Source: an uncultured Ruminococcus sp. (GTDB taxonomy: Bacteria > Bacillota > Clostridia > Oscillospirales > Ruminococcaceae). From it: 64,000 nt of DNA. The translations under genes and the position numbers were made by a program. Position 1 is the stretch's first letter. Each line of letters opens with the position of its first letter. Of the stretch, positions 1-6,922 are shown one piece after another. A model generated the notes under the pieces. The model ran no database searches. It worked only from the letters and a program-made list of their open reading frames with translations, and was not told where the DNA came from. The DNA is taken from NCBI GenBank assembly GCA_945868475.1, contig CAMBLM010000004.1, positions 62,001-126,000 on the forward strand. Direction: 5' to 3'.

Positions 1-735
1 CATTCCGTTTATCGCAATATGACATACGATCGATGGTATGAGCGAATCCGTTTTTACCGTTATATATCCGAAATAAAGTCCTATCACCGTCGCCATAACG
101 AACTGATACGGATTTCCGTGCATAAGTCCGAACATCACCGCTGAGAAAACTATCCCGAACCGCGCGCTCACCCTTGAAGTCTGCTTCAGCACAACGCCGC
201 GGAAGAACATCTCTTCCGCTATCGGCGCAGCTATGACCGATGATATAACATCTATCAGAACAGTTGCGGCATCATTTTTCGTTTCATAATCGAACGAAGT
301 AACTTCGTACCCGGTGTTGTAAAGAATGAAGTCAACGACATACTCCAGTGCTATTCCAACGGCATGGAACGCAAATGCCATAAGGATACATCGTCCCAAC
401 ATTCCGAACGTCACGCCGCGCGTGTTGAACATCGCTCTGCTGTTTACCCTGTTCACAGCATTGAACGCGAAGAACATTATCACCGAGCCGAGAACAGGCG
501 CAAAGTACATCGCGAATTCTTCCGCCCAGCCGACTATCTCCAGTCCCGTTTCGGGGTTGGTTTCCTCGGTGATGAACGGCGTGAGCAGAACCGTGAGCAG
601 AAAATACATCACATACAGCAGAACATACTGTAAAACCATCGCGCCGCCGACTTTGTTGTATAGCTTGCGGAGCTTTTTGCGCTCCGCACGGTCGGGGGCG
701 ATATCTCTGTCAAGAATTACGTCATTTTCCGTCAT
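1..735 (-). CDS. CPBP family intramembrane metalloprotease, partial
   Basis: This reading frame starts at ATG 735 and runs off the left edge of the window with no stop, giving 245 codons. The protein is rich in hydrophobic helices. It carries the CPBP (CAAX protease and bacteriocin-processing, Abi) signature: an EEMFFRG block (EExxxR type) about residue 170, then a MHGNPYQF block, then a late histidine near the cut end. These are the expected catalytic or metal-binding residues of the Rce1-like family, which cleaves substrates inside the membrane. The start lies 2 bases after the lexA stop, so it is probably the last or a late gene of a murC-lexA operon. The substrate is unknown; roles in lipoprotein or peptide processing or self-immunity are possible for the family. 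Confidence 0.85.
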   Translation of the reverse strand, partial: MTENDVILDRDIAPDRAERKKLRKLYNKVGGAMVLQYVLLYVMYFLLTVLLTPFITEETNPETGLEIVGWAEEFAMYFAPVLGSVIMFFAFNAVNRVNSRAMFNTRGVTFGMLGRCILMAFAFHAVGIALEYVVDFILYNTGYEVTSFDYETKNDAATVLIDVISSVIAAPIAEEMFFRGVVLKQTSRVSARFGIVFSAVMFGLMHGNPYQFVMATVIGLYFGYITVKTDSLIPSIVCHIAINGM

Positions 736-737
736 CT

Positions 738-1316
738 TTATAAGTACCTCATTACGGCAACAACTCTGCCGATTATCTCGCAGTTATCAACAATTATTGG
801 ATCCATTGTGTCGTTCTCGGGCTGTAAACGGTAGTGTCCGTTTTCCTTGTAGAAAGTCTTTACGGTCGCTTCTTCGCCGTTGACGAGAGCTGCAACAATC
901 TCGCCGTTGTACGCGGATGAGCATTTTTCAACAACAACGATATCACCGTCAAGAATTGCAGCATTTATCATGCTTTCGCCCCTTACTTTGAGCGCGAAAA
1001 GCTCTCCGCTGTAGCTTTTTTCCTCGTGGAAATTGATGTATTCGGTGATATCCTGAACTGCCGTGATAGGCTGACCTGCTGTTATAGTTCCGACAAGAGG
1101 GATCTTTGATGCTCCCCTGCCTGCAAGCTTAATCGCTCTGTTGCAGCCGTCCACCTTTTCGAGATAACCCTCCGCAACGAGCGTGTTCACATATCTCGCC
1201 GCTGTCGAGGTCGAGCGGATATCAAGAGCAGCGCAAATTTCTCTTATTGATGGTGCGATGCCGTTTTCGACCCTCTCCTTGACGAAATCAAAAACTCTTT
1301 TTTCCTTATCGTTCAT
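738..1316 (-). CDS. lexA: LexA, SOS response repressor
   Basis: A 192-aa transcriptional repressor of the DNA-damage regulon. Residues 1-65 form the winged-helix DNA-binding domain and the rest is the S24 self-cleaving peptidase domain. The cleavage bond is Ala80-Gly81 in TITAGQP, the catalytic serine is Ser115 in GESM, and the lysine of the dyad is Lys153 in EATVKTF, so self-cleavage stimulated by RecA should be intact. The start is preceded by AAGGAG. The gene begins 2 bases after the murC stop, so it has no private promoter of its own. That is unusual because lexA normally carries its own SOS box. Confidence 0.95.
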   Translation of the reverse strand: MNDKEKRVFDFVKERVENGIAPSIREICAALDIRSTSTAARYVNTLVAEGYLEKVDGCNRAIKLAGRGASKIPLVGTITAGQPITAVQDITEYINFHEEKSYSGELFALKVRGESMINAAILDGDIVVVEKCSSAYNGEIVAALVNGEEATVKTFYKENGHYRLQPENDTMDPIIVDNCEIIGRVVAVMRYL

Positions 1317-1317
1317 T

Positions 1318-2727
1318 TTACTGCTCCTTTTCTTTCAACTTTTTCAGTATCAAACGCGCCAGCTTGTTTACGTCACCGCAGCCGAGAGTTACAACAAGGT
1401 CGCCCGTATGCGCATTTTCCGCAACATAATCAGCGCAAAGCTCAAAGTTCCTGTCATGTTCTTCCTCGTCGAACCACTTTGCGCCGTCTATCTTTTCGCC
1501 GAGCGCGCTCGTGTGTATGCCGTAGGTGTTCTTTTCGCGCGAACCCATTATAGAGGTGAGCACTACCTTGTCTGCAATGGAAAGTGCCTTTGCAAAGTCG
1601 TCCGTCAGCATTGCCGTGCGTGAGAATGTAAACGGCTGATGCACCGCCCATACACGCTTGTAGCCAAGTCCCTTTGCGGCTTTGAGCGTGACAGCAATTT
1701 CAGCAGGGTGATGACCGTAATCGTCAACTACCGTCACACCGCCGACCTCGCCGTATTTCTCAAAACGCCTCTGCGAACCGTGAAAATCGGAAAGTCCTAT
1801 GCGAACATCTTCTGCCGTTGCGCCCTCGTATATCGAAGCCGCCGCAGCCGCAACTGCGTTAAGAACATTGTGTTCACCCGGAACGTGAATGGTTATCTCA
1901 CCGAGCTTTTCACCCTTGTACATAAGGTCAAAAGCCGTTTCAAGTCCGCTTATGTGACGGATATTTTCGGGATAGTAATCGCAGCTTTTATCCTTGCCGA
2001 AGGTTATTACCTCGCACTTGTTTTCAAGTTCGCCGACAGCCTTCATCGAGTTTTCATCACTGCCGTTGACGATAATCGCGCGCGAAGTCTGCTCAGCAAA
2101 CGTGCGGAACGACTTTATCACGTTTTCAAGGCTGCCGAAATAGTCAAGGTGGTCAGCGTCAACGTTAAGGATAACGCTCACATCGGACGAAAGCTTCAGA
2201 AAATGATCCATAAACTCGCAGGCTTCGCAGACCATAATGTCGGACTTTCCTGCAATGCCGCTGCCGTGTATCAAGGGCAGCTTTCCGCCGATAACAGCGG
2301 TGATGTCGATGCCCTTTTTCTTCAATATCTGCGTTATCATCGAGCTTGTGGTCGTCTTTCCGTGCGTGCCGCTCACGCAGACAGTGTTTCCGAACTGCGC
2401 AGTGATGATAGCAAGCAGGTCACTTCGTTCAAGCACAGGAACACCGCTCGCCTTTGCCGCAATAAGCTCGGGGTTATCCGCCATTATCGCCGCCGTGTGA
2501 ACGATAAGGTCAGCACCCTCGATATTTTCGGCTCTCTGACCGAGAAAAACGGGAATACCCATAGCTCTTACAGCCGCAAGCGTATCAGTTTCGTTGTTAT
2601 CCGAGCCGCTAAGATAATAACCCTTTGAATGAAGTATCTGCGCCAACGGGTACATTCCCGAGCCGCCGATGCCGATAAAATGTATATGCTTTTTTCCGTC
2701 AAGAACGGACTTATCGAATTTTTCCAA
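1318..2727 (-). CDS. murC: UDP-N-acetylmuramate--L-alanine ligase (MurC)
   Basis: Cytoplasmic ATP-dependent ligase that adds L-alanine to UDP-MurNAc, the first step of the peptidoglycan stem peptide. The N-terminal GIGGSGM loop binds the UDP substrate, GTHGKTTT (about residues 120-127) is the ATP-binding loop, and the C-terminal Mur ligase domain contains the DDYGHHP motif. The frame is open from a TTG at 2772, but that codon has no ribosome site. The TTG at 2727 is preceded by AAAGGAGAT at ideal distance and gives a 469-aa protein of normal family length, so I chose it. It is followed immediately by lexA. Confidence 0.95.
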   Translation of the reverse strand: MEKFDKSVLDGKKHIHFIGIGGSGMYPLAQILHSKGYYLSGSDNNETDTLAAVRAMGIPVFLGQRAENIEGADLIVHTAAIMADNPELIAAKASGVPVLERSDLLAIITAQFGNTVCVSGTHGKTTTSSMITQILKKKGIDITAVIGGKLPLIHGSGIAGKSDIMVCEACEFMDHFLKLSSDVSVILNVDADHLDYFGSLENVIKSFRTFAEQTSRAIIVNGSDENSMKAVGELENKCEVITFGKDKSCDYYPENIRHISGLETAFDLMYKGEKLGEITIHVPGEHNVLNAVAAAAASIYEGATAEDVRIGLSDFHGSQRRFEKYGEVGGVTVVDDYGHHPAEIAVTLKAAKGLGYKRVWAVHQPFTFSRTAMLTDDFAKALSIADKVVLTSIMGSREKNTYGIHTSALGEKIDGAKWFDEEEHDRNFELCADYVAENAHTGDLVVTLGCGDVNKLARLILKKLKEKEQ

Positions 2728-2794
2728 AGCTTTATCTCCTTTTGCCTGATGTGAATTTATATTGGCAGTCAATTTTGTTTTCGGGTTTATTGAT

Positions 2795-3307
2795 TCAATT
2801 TTCTGCCGTTATTCTCAGCAAGTATAATTGACGCAGCCACTCCGGCTGTTTTTCAATTGTGTCTTGTATTTTCTTGAGTGTTGCTTTTCCGATTCTCCTA
2901 TCAAATACTGCAAACATTCTGACAATGGGATTTTCTGAAAATACACTCTTTTGTATATTTTGATTGCGGTACATCTCTAAAGCCTCACAAAATTCTTCAT
3001 CGGTATATTCCGTGCGCCTATCAATAGGATATTTATCTAATAATGTCCAAAACTCTGCCCAATACTCACTGCTGCCGCTCGGAACAGGGTTTGTTGTATA
3101 GCCACTGTCAATGAAATAAGTATTTACCGTTTCCCAAGAGAAACGCTTTACTTGTATATTATCTACACACACTTCAAAAATATGGCATCCGTCCATACCG
3201 ACATAAGCAGTGCATCCATACCTGATCCTGCCCCGTAATGATTCGGCAATCATTTCATGTTCAAGATATTTTCTCATACCGCTCCATGAACCAAGAATTT
3301 TTTTCAT
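2795..3307 (-). CDS. conserved hypothetical protein, 170 aa
   Basis: I do not recognise this protein with certainty. The start at 3307 is chosen because GGAGGAAACTT precedes the ATG; an upstream in-frame start at 3337 has no such site. It is a soluble, aromatic-rich protein with no membrane helix. Features include an early GSWSGMRKYLEHE segment, a YVGMDGCHIFEVCVD segment about residues 34-50, and a C-terminal half rich in Arg, Glu and Lys. The pattern recalls SF0329-like small proteins of Firmicutes, but I cannot confirm that. It lies between murC and a LURP-one-like gene on the same strand, with gaps that suggest separate units. Confidence 0.65.
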   Translation of the reverse strand: MKKILGSWSGMRKYLEHEMIAESLRGRIRYGCTAYVGMDGCHIFEVCVDNIQVKRFSWETVNTYFIDSGYTTNPVPSGSSEYWAEFWTLLDKYPIDRRTEYTDEEFCEALEMYRNQNIQKSVFSENPIVRMFAVFDRRIGKATLKKIQDTIEKQPEWLRQLYLLRITAEN

Positions 3308-3363
3308 AAGTTTCCTCCACACCAAATCACAATTCACAAGGTAAAAGGCAACAGGACTATCTT

Positions 3364-3388
3364 GAATTAAGCATTACGAATTATTTTT
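3364..3388. repeat. interspersed GCATTACGAATTA-type repeat at gene end
   Basis: A short AT-rich repeat related to the copies at 16636-16675, 17126-17142, 21084-21102, 61896-61912, 62890-62906 and 63282-63326. Here it covers the stop codon of the LURP-one-like gene. Confidence 0.5.
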
Positions 3389-3853
3389 GCTGCAGTTCGC
3401 CGCATCGATAGCCAGCACAAGCATAAGAACGTTTATCTCATCGGAATCGTCAAAAATTTCAATAGCGTATGTATCGGTAAGGTGGAAAAGCTCCCTTGTG
3501 ATATTGGCGGCAACAAGACCGTTCGGCTGCCTCACCCTATAATTCCAGCCCAAAAAATCGCCCTCTATGCTCCAGCCGTTGTAGTCAATGTCATACTTAG
3601 GAATAAAAAAGGTGATCTTTCTCTTTATCCTGCCGAGGTATCTTCCGCCGATATGAACATCAAATTCGGCAAAAATACGAAGAAGCTTTTCCTGTATATA
3701 GCCGATCTCACCGCCGAAACGGTCAAAGACCCGTATCCTGTGTCCAATGGCGAGAAAATCAGCCTTTGCTGTATATTTTTTGTCCATATTTTCATCGTAA
3801 ATATCAAAGCTGTCCGTCCAGCTGAACAAACGCTGTTTTATATAAAGCTTCAT
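3374..3853 (-). CDS. LURP-one-related / YxjI family protein
   Basis: A 159-aa protein starting at an ATG preceded by GGAGGGGATAAG. The segments MKLYIKQRLFSWTDSFDIYD and GRYLGRIKRKITFF, with the central IPKYDIDYNGWSIEGDF, match the tubby-like beta-barrel fold of the LOR/YxjI family. Members may bind membrane phospholipid or act as scramblase-like proteins, but their role in bacteria is not established. The last codons and the stop lie inside a recurring intergenic repeat (AATTAAGCATTACGAATTA, 3364-3382), so the natural C terminus may have been altered by repeat insertion. Confidence 0.7.
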   Translation of the reverse strand: MKLYIKQRLFSWTDSFDIYDENMDKKYTAKADFLAIGHRIRVFDRFGGEIGYIQEKLLRIFAEFDVHIGGRYLGRIKRKITFFIPKYDIDYNGWSIEGDFLGWNYRVRQPNGLVAANITRELFHLTDTYAIEIFDDSDEINVLMLVLAIDAANCSKNNS

Positions 3854-3981
3854 TCTTATCCCCTCCAAAAAAAGCCGTTTTTTCCATACTTCGCCTAAAT
3901 GTTGCTTTTGTTTCATTTTCAGTAAAATTTCCGCAGAAAAAATATTTACAAAAAATCAATTCAAATTCACAACTAAATCAT

Positions 3982-4009
3982 TTAACATTCAGAAATACTT
4001 AACTATAAT
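3982..4009 (+). promoter_or_regulatory. putative spoVG promoter
   Basis: A TTAACA at 3982 and a TATAAT at 4004 are separated by 16 bases. Transcription would start near 4016 and leave a leader of about 220 nt before spoVG. In Bacillus spoVG is transcribed by sigma-H, but this site looks like a vegetative one. Confidence 0.5.
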
Positions 4010-4015
4010 ATGTTA

Positions 4016-4237
4016 TATTATAAGCTGTGATATGCAATAAACAGATCATTTTTACCGGAATGTCCGCTTCTGGCTTCATTCGCAGTATAAAATCATCATG
4101 AATAGAGCAAAATAGATACATAATCTTCCTGCTCAGCTCCGAAAATTCGGAGCGGCTGCCTGTCATAATTTTTGTCAATGACCTTGCCGGCGTAAAACGG
4201 CATAGGCTTTTAACCATCACAAAAGGAGAAACCTATT
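4016..4237 (+). other. spoVG leader region
   Basis: The stretch from 3917 to 4237 has no convincing gene. The leader holds an 8-bp stem (GCTCCGAA at 4136-4143 with TTCGGAGC at 4146-4153) and a second small hairpin (TGCCG/CGGCA) just before the ribosome site AAAGGAGAAA. A short minus-strand frame at 3999-4220 shows no ribosome site and is not called. Confidence 0.3.
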
Positions 4238-4540
4238 ATGAACATTACAGACATCAAAATCAGAAAAATAATTCCCGAGGGCAGACTCCGTGCCATCATC
4301 TCCATCACTATTGATGATATGCTCGCTATCCACGACATCAAGGTAGTTCAGGGCGATGAGCGTCTTTTCGTTGCAATGCCGAGCAGACGCGATGAAAACG
4401 GAATGTTCCGTGATATCGTTCACCCTATCTCCCCCGAAGCAAGAGGAAGCATCGAAGGTCAGATCCTTGACGCTTACACCCGTCACATCGAGCTTATGCA
4501 GGCTGAACTCGAAGCAGAACAGTCAGGCACGATCCTCTGA
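4238..4540 (+). CDS. spoVG: SpoVG, septation/sporulation regulator
   Basis: A 100-aa protein that matches SpoVG over its whole length, starting MNITDIKIRKI and containing PSRRDENGMFRDIVHPI near residues 48-64, the most conserved block of the family. SpoVG is a small nucleic-acid-binding protein that affects asymmetric septation in Bacillus and has broad RNA or DNA-binding regulatory roles elsewhere. The start is preceded by AAAGGAG. It is a single-gene unit with its own promoter and a strong terminator at 4557-4584. Confidence 0.95.
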   Translation: MNITDIKIRKIIPEGRLRAIISITIDDMLAIHDIKVVQGDERLFVAMPSRRDENGMFRDIVHPISPEARGSIEGQILDAYTRHIELMQAELEAEQSGTIL

Positions 4541-4556
4541 TAAAACCACAAACTCC

Positions 4557-4584
4557 GCCGTCCCTTTCCCGGGACGGCTTTTTT
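4557..4584 (+). terminator. intrinsic terminator of spoVG
   Basis: An 8-bp GC-rich stem (GCCGTCCC with GGGACGGC) and a 6-nt loop are followed by six T residues. It lies between convergent spoVG and the NUDIX gene. Confidence 0.9.
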
Positions 4585-4593
4585 ATTTGACTT

Positions 4594-5130
4594 TTATATT
4601 CCGAGCTTTCTTGCGGCAAGGAGAAGCGCACTCTGGGTCTTTCCGTCCTTTATCTCGCCGTTGATGACCATTTCAACAGCCTTTGAAAGCGGCATTTTCT
4701 CAACATCAAGGAATTCGTCCTCGTCAAGATGCTGCTCGCCGAAAGAAAGTCCCGTCGCAAGATACATATGTATCTTTTCTGTGAGATAAGCGACCGAGGG
4801 ATACATCACGCCGAGGTACTCGAAGTTTTCACACTCCGCACCGACTTCCTCTTTAAGCTCGCGCAGGCCTGCACTGCGGTGATCCTCGCCGACTTCAAGC
4901 TTTCCCGCAGGTATCTCCGTGAGAACTTCCTGAAAAGGATAGCGGAACTGCTTTACGAGGTAGACCTCACCCTTTTCATTCACGGGAACAACGCAAACGC
5001 CGCCCGGGTGGATAACAAGCTCACGGGTAACTATTGCGCCGTTTTCAAGCTCAGCCTTATCCTTGCGTACTTTTATGATCCTGCCGTCAAAAATCGGCTC
5101 TGTTTCAACTGTTTTTTCCTGAAGATGCAT
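4594..5130 (-). CDS. NUDIX hydrolase, ADP-ribose pyrophosphatase type
   Basis: A 178-aa cytoplasmic hydrolase of the NudF/ADP-ribose pyrophosphatase group, which cleaves ADP-ribose to AMP and ribose 5-phosphate. The Nudix box is complete at residues 76-98: Gly76, Glu82, then REL and the metal-binding EE pair at 94-95, followed by Gly97. The upstream QFRYPFQEVL and IPAGKLE segments are typical of this subgroup. The start at 5130 is preceded by AAAGGAG; the frame extends upstream to 5184 without a ribosome site. It is a single gene. Confidence 0.9.
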   Translation of the reverse strand: MHLQEKTVETEPIFDGRIIKVRKDKAELENGAIVTRELVIHPGGVCVVPVNEKGEVYLVKQFRYPFQEVLTEIPAGKLEVGEDHRSAGLRELKEEVGAECENFEYLGVMYPSVAYLTEKIHMYLATGLSFGEQHLDEDEFLDVEKMPLSKAVEMVINGEIKDGKTQSALLLAARKLGI

Positions 5131-5297
5131 ATTAAAACGCTCCTTTACAAAGCAACAAATGTTCTTTTGAAAATTATAGCACATTTATTCGATTTTTTCA
5201 AGGGGTTGGGAAAATTTTTTCTGTAAAATGCCCGACATTTTGCGATTTAAAAAATTACTCTGATTAAATTTACACACTCAAATACCTTTTATAAACC

Positions 5298-5326
5298 TTG
5301 ACAAATAACTCCCGATATGTTATCTT
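5298..5326 (+). promoter_or_regulatory. vegetative promoter
   Basis: TTGACA at 5298 and TATCTT at 5321 are separated by exactly 17 bases. It lies about 60 bases upstream of the 129-aa gene. Confidence 0.75.
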
Positions 5327-5385
5327 AGCATTAGAAAAACATTCACAACAATATCTATTCAATATTGAAAGAGAGATAACAGCGA

Positions 5386-5775
5386 ATGAATATAATATAC
5401 TATCCCGATGAAAACAGCGTTTCAGCCGCTATGAAGCAGGACGAACCACTGCTTGTCCTTGTATCTTTTGACGGCAGACAGCTTATAGTCAGCCAGATAG
5501 ATGACGCTGTCGAACATCACATACTTTTGCGCAAGTCAGGGTTCTCCGATACGGACATAGACAAATATTTTCGTCTTGTGGTCGATCACGAGGGCGCAGA
5601 CTGGACTTTTGTTTGTCCGTCAACATATAACTGTATTACACGCAAGGAAAAGCAAATAGAAAGCTTTTTCAAAGACGGTATGAGCATTATCCCCAAGGCA
5701 CTTCAACAGCTTGGCTATGATGTTCCGATCGAGATACCAAAGCGATACAGACGCCATTTTGATATGATGGGATAA
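5386..5775 (+). CDS. hypothetical protein, 129 aa
   Basis: A protein I do not recognise. It is soluble and acidic in its first half, starts MNIIYYPDENSV, and contains a WTFVCPSTYNCI segment around residue 73 with two cysteines. It has no signal peptide or membrane helix. It is supported as a real gene by a consensus promoter 60 bases upstream, a GAGAGATAA ribosome site, and a perfect 15-bp terminator stem right after the stop. It is a monocistronic unit next to a tRNA gene, a common location for acquired genes, but I see no sign of an integrase or attachment repeat. Confidence 0.7.
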   Translation: MNIIYYPDENSVSAAMKQDEPLLVLVSFDGRQLIVSQIDDAVEHHILLRKSGFSDTDIDKYFRLVVDHEGADWTFVCPSTYNCITRKEKQIESFFKDGMSIIPKALQQLGYDVPIEIPKRYRRHFDMMG

Positions 5776-5780
5776 TAATA

Positions 5781-5824
5781 AAAACGTGCAGGTCAGTTTG
5801 TGCTTGACCTGCACGTTTTTTATT
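5781..5824. terminator. bidirectional terminator
   Basis: A perfect 15-bp inverted repeat (5781-5795 with 5805-5819) is flanked by T runs on both strands. It separates the 129-aa gene from the convergent tRNA-Arg. Confidence 0.9.
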
Positions 5825-5901
5825 TGGTGCATCTGACGGGATTCGAACCCACGGCCTTCAGAGTCGGAGTCTGACGCTCTATCCAGCTGAGCTACAGATG
5901 C
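5825..5901 (-). tRNA. tRNA-Arg (anticodon CCG)
   Basis: A 77-nt cloverleaf. The acceptor stem GCATCTG/CAGATGC pairs fully, with discriminator A and an encoded CCA (5827-5825). The D arm is GCTC/GAGC, the anticodon stem TCAGA/TCTGA encloses loop CTCCGAC, and the T loop is TTCGAAT. The anticodon CCG reads CGG arginine codons. The T stem has two G-T pairs. Confidence 0.95.
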
Positions 5902-5948
5902 ATATGCTCCCATATAAAATGGGAGTATTTTATATAATTTTATGCTTT

Positions 5949-6422
5949 TTAATTGGAAATATTCAGCTTTCTTCCCTTGCTGACATCTGCCGCGTTGGAA
6001 GATGAACAGTAGTCTGCGACCTGCTTGCTTTTTGCGGCTTCGTCGAGCTTCTGCTTTATCTCATTGCGCTGCTTTGCAAGGCGGTCATACGCTTTTTTAT
6101 CGTTGTTCTTTATCTCCTCGCGAAGCTCCTGAACACGTTTTATCTTGTCCTGGAGCTGCATAAGATCGCCGTTGAGGTCGTCCATCTGTTCGAAGCGGAG
6201 CAGTGCGTTTATCTTATCCATACGTTCGATGGACTGCTCGCTGACATACTGCTTGACTGCGACCGAGATGCCGTCCATATTGGTAAGTATCTGCTGGCGT
6301 TCTTCGATAAGGTCGCCAACGCCGTCGATGCTGTCCTCGGTAATGATACGGGAAGTTATTTCATTGTAATGTTCAAGCTGATGAATCTTATCGTCCATCA
6401 GTTCGATGATGGTTCTGTTCAA
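5949..6422 (-). CDS. FliT-like flagellar chaperone (candidate)
   Basis: A 157-aa, almost entirely helical, charged protein with coiled-coil character in residues 60-130. It has no recognisable catalytic motif. Its position as the last gene after fliD and fliS is where Gram-positive bacteria place FliT, the export chaperone of the cap protein FliD, so I assign that role from context and fold type only. The start is a TTG at 6422 preceded by AAAGGGGGCG; the longer frame from 6455 has no ribosome site. A FlgN-like chaperone or a general coiled-coil protein are alternatives. Confidence 0.6.
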   Translation of the reverse strand: MNRTIIELMDDKIHQLEHYNEITSRIITEDSIDGVGDLIEERQQILTNMDGISVAVKQYVSEQSIERMDKINALLRFEQMDDLNGDLMQLQDKIKRVQELREEIKNNDKKAYDRLAKQRNEIKQKLDEAAKSKQVADYCSSSNAADVSKGRKLNISN

Positions 6423-6472
6423 GCGAACGCCCCCTTTGTGGTGGGGAAGCCCCACGGCAAATTATAATAAAC

Positions 6473-6838
6473 TCAGATCTTTTTGCTTGCTTCATCGAAT
6501 GCATCGCGAAGCTCCTGAAAAAACGGGATAAGTCCCTCGAGTATCGTTTTATCCTTTTTTACATTTGCCTGAATGATCTGCTCACGGAAATACTGATAAA
6601 GTGAAGCTAAGTTATCTGTGATCTCGTAATTTTCCTTTAAGCTCGCATCGAGCGCGTCAACGATATCTCCGACCCTTGTTATCGAGTTGTGAGCCTTGGG
6701 GATATCCTTGTCCTCGATATAGATAACAGCTTTTTGCAGCTCAACTATCGCCTTGTCATAAAGCGCAATAAGAAGCTGCGCAGGGGTCATTGTCGTAACG
6801 ACATTGTTCATGTATTTCTGATATGGATTGGGTACCAT
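6473..6838 (-). CDS. fliS: FliS, flagellin export chaperone
   Basis: A 121-aa helical-bundle chaperone that binds the C terminus of newly made flagellin and delivers it to the export gate. The N-terminal NPYQKYMNN and the TPAQLLIALYDKAI segment are family hallmarks. The ATG at 6838 follows GGCGGTG; two in-frame ATG/GTG codons upstream are not favoured. It lies between fliD and the FliT-like gene, the standard order. FliS also forms part of the FliW-CsrA-flagellin homeostasis loop described in Bacillus. Confidence 0.95.
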   Translation of the reverse strand: MVPNPYQKYMNNVVTTMTPAQLLIALYDKAIVELQKAVIYIEDKDIPKAHNSITRVGDIVDALDASLKENYEITDNLASLYQYFREQIIQANVKKDKTILEGLIPFFQELRDAFDEASKKI

Positions 6839-6881
6839 GAAAACACCGCCCATTAGTTATTTGCCCGTTAGATTTTTAAGA

Positions 6882-6909
6882 GTACGCTCCGCTCTTGTAC
6901 GGAGCGTAC
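6882..6909 (-). repeat. intergenic hairpin between fliD and fliS
   Basis: A 10-bp perfect inverted repeat (GTACGCTCCG with CGGAGCGTAC) with an 8-nt loop. No U-rich tail follows on the minus strand, so it is more likely an attenuating or mRNA-stabilising stem than a full terminator. Confidence 0.5.
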
Positions 6910-6922
6910 CGTTTGGCTTTTA

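Noticed and set aside
1639-2628. Long plus-strand reading frame
   Set aside because: It lies opposite murC, has no ribosome site or familiar motif, and the codon bias is that of the antisense of murC.
3999-4220. 73-codon minus-strand frame
   Set aside because: It overlaps the spoVG leader and has no ribosome site or family match.
5776-5901. Integration site at tRNA-Arg
   Set aside because: No integrase gene and no second copy of the tRNA 3' end was found in the window.
5620-5913. 97-codon minus-strand frame
   Set aside because: It runs through the tRNA-Arg gene and the bidirectional terminator.
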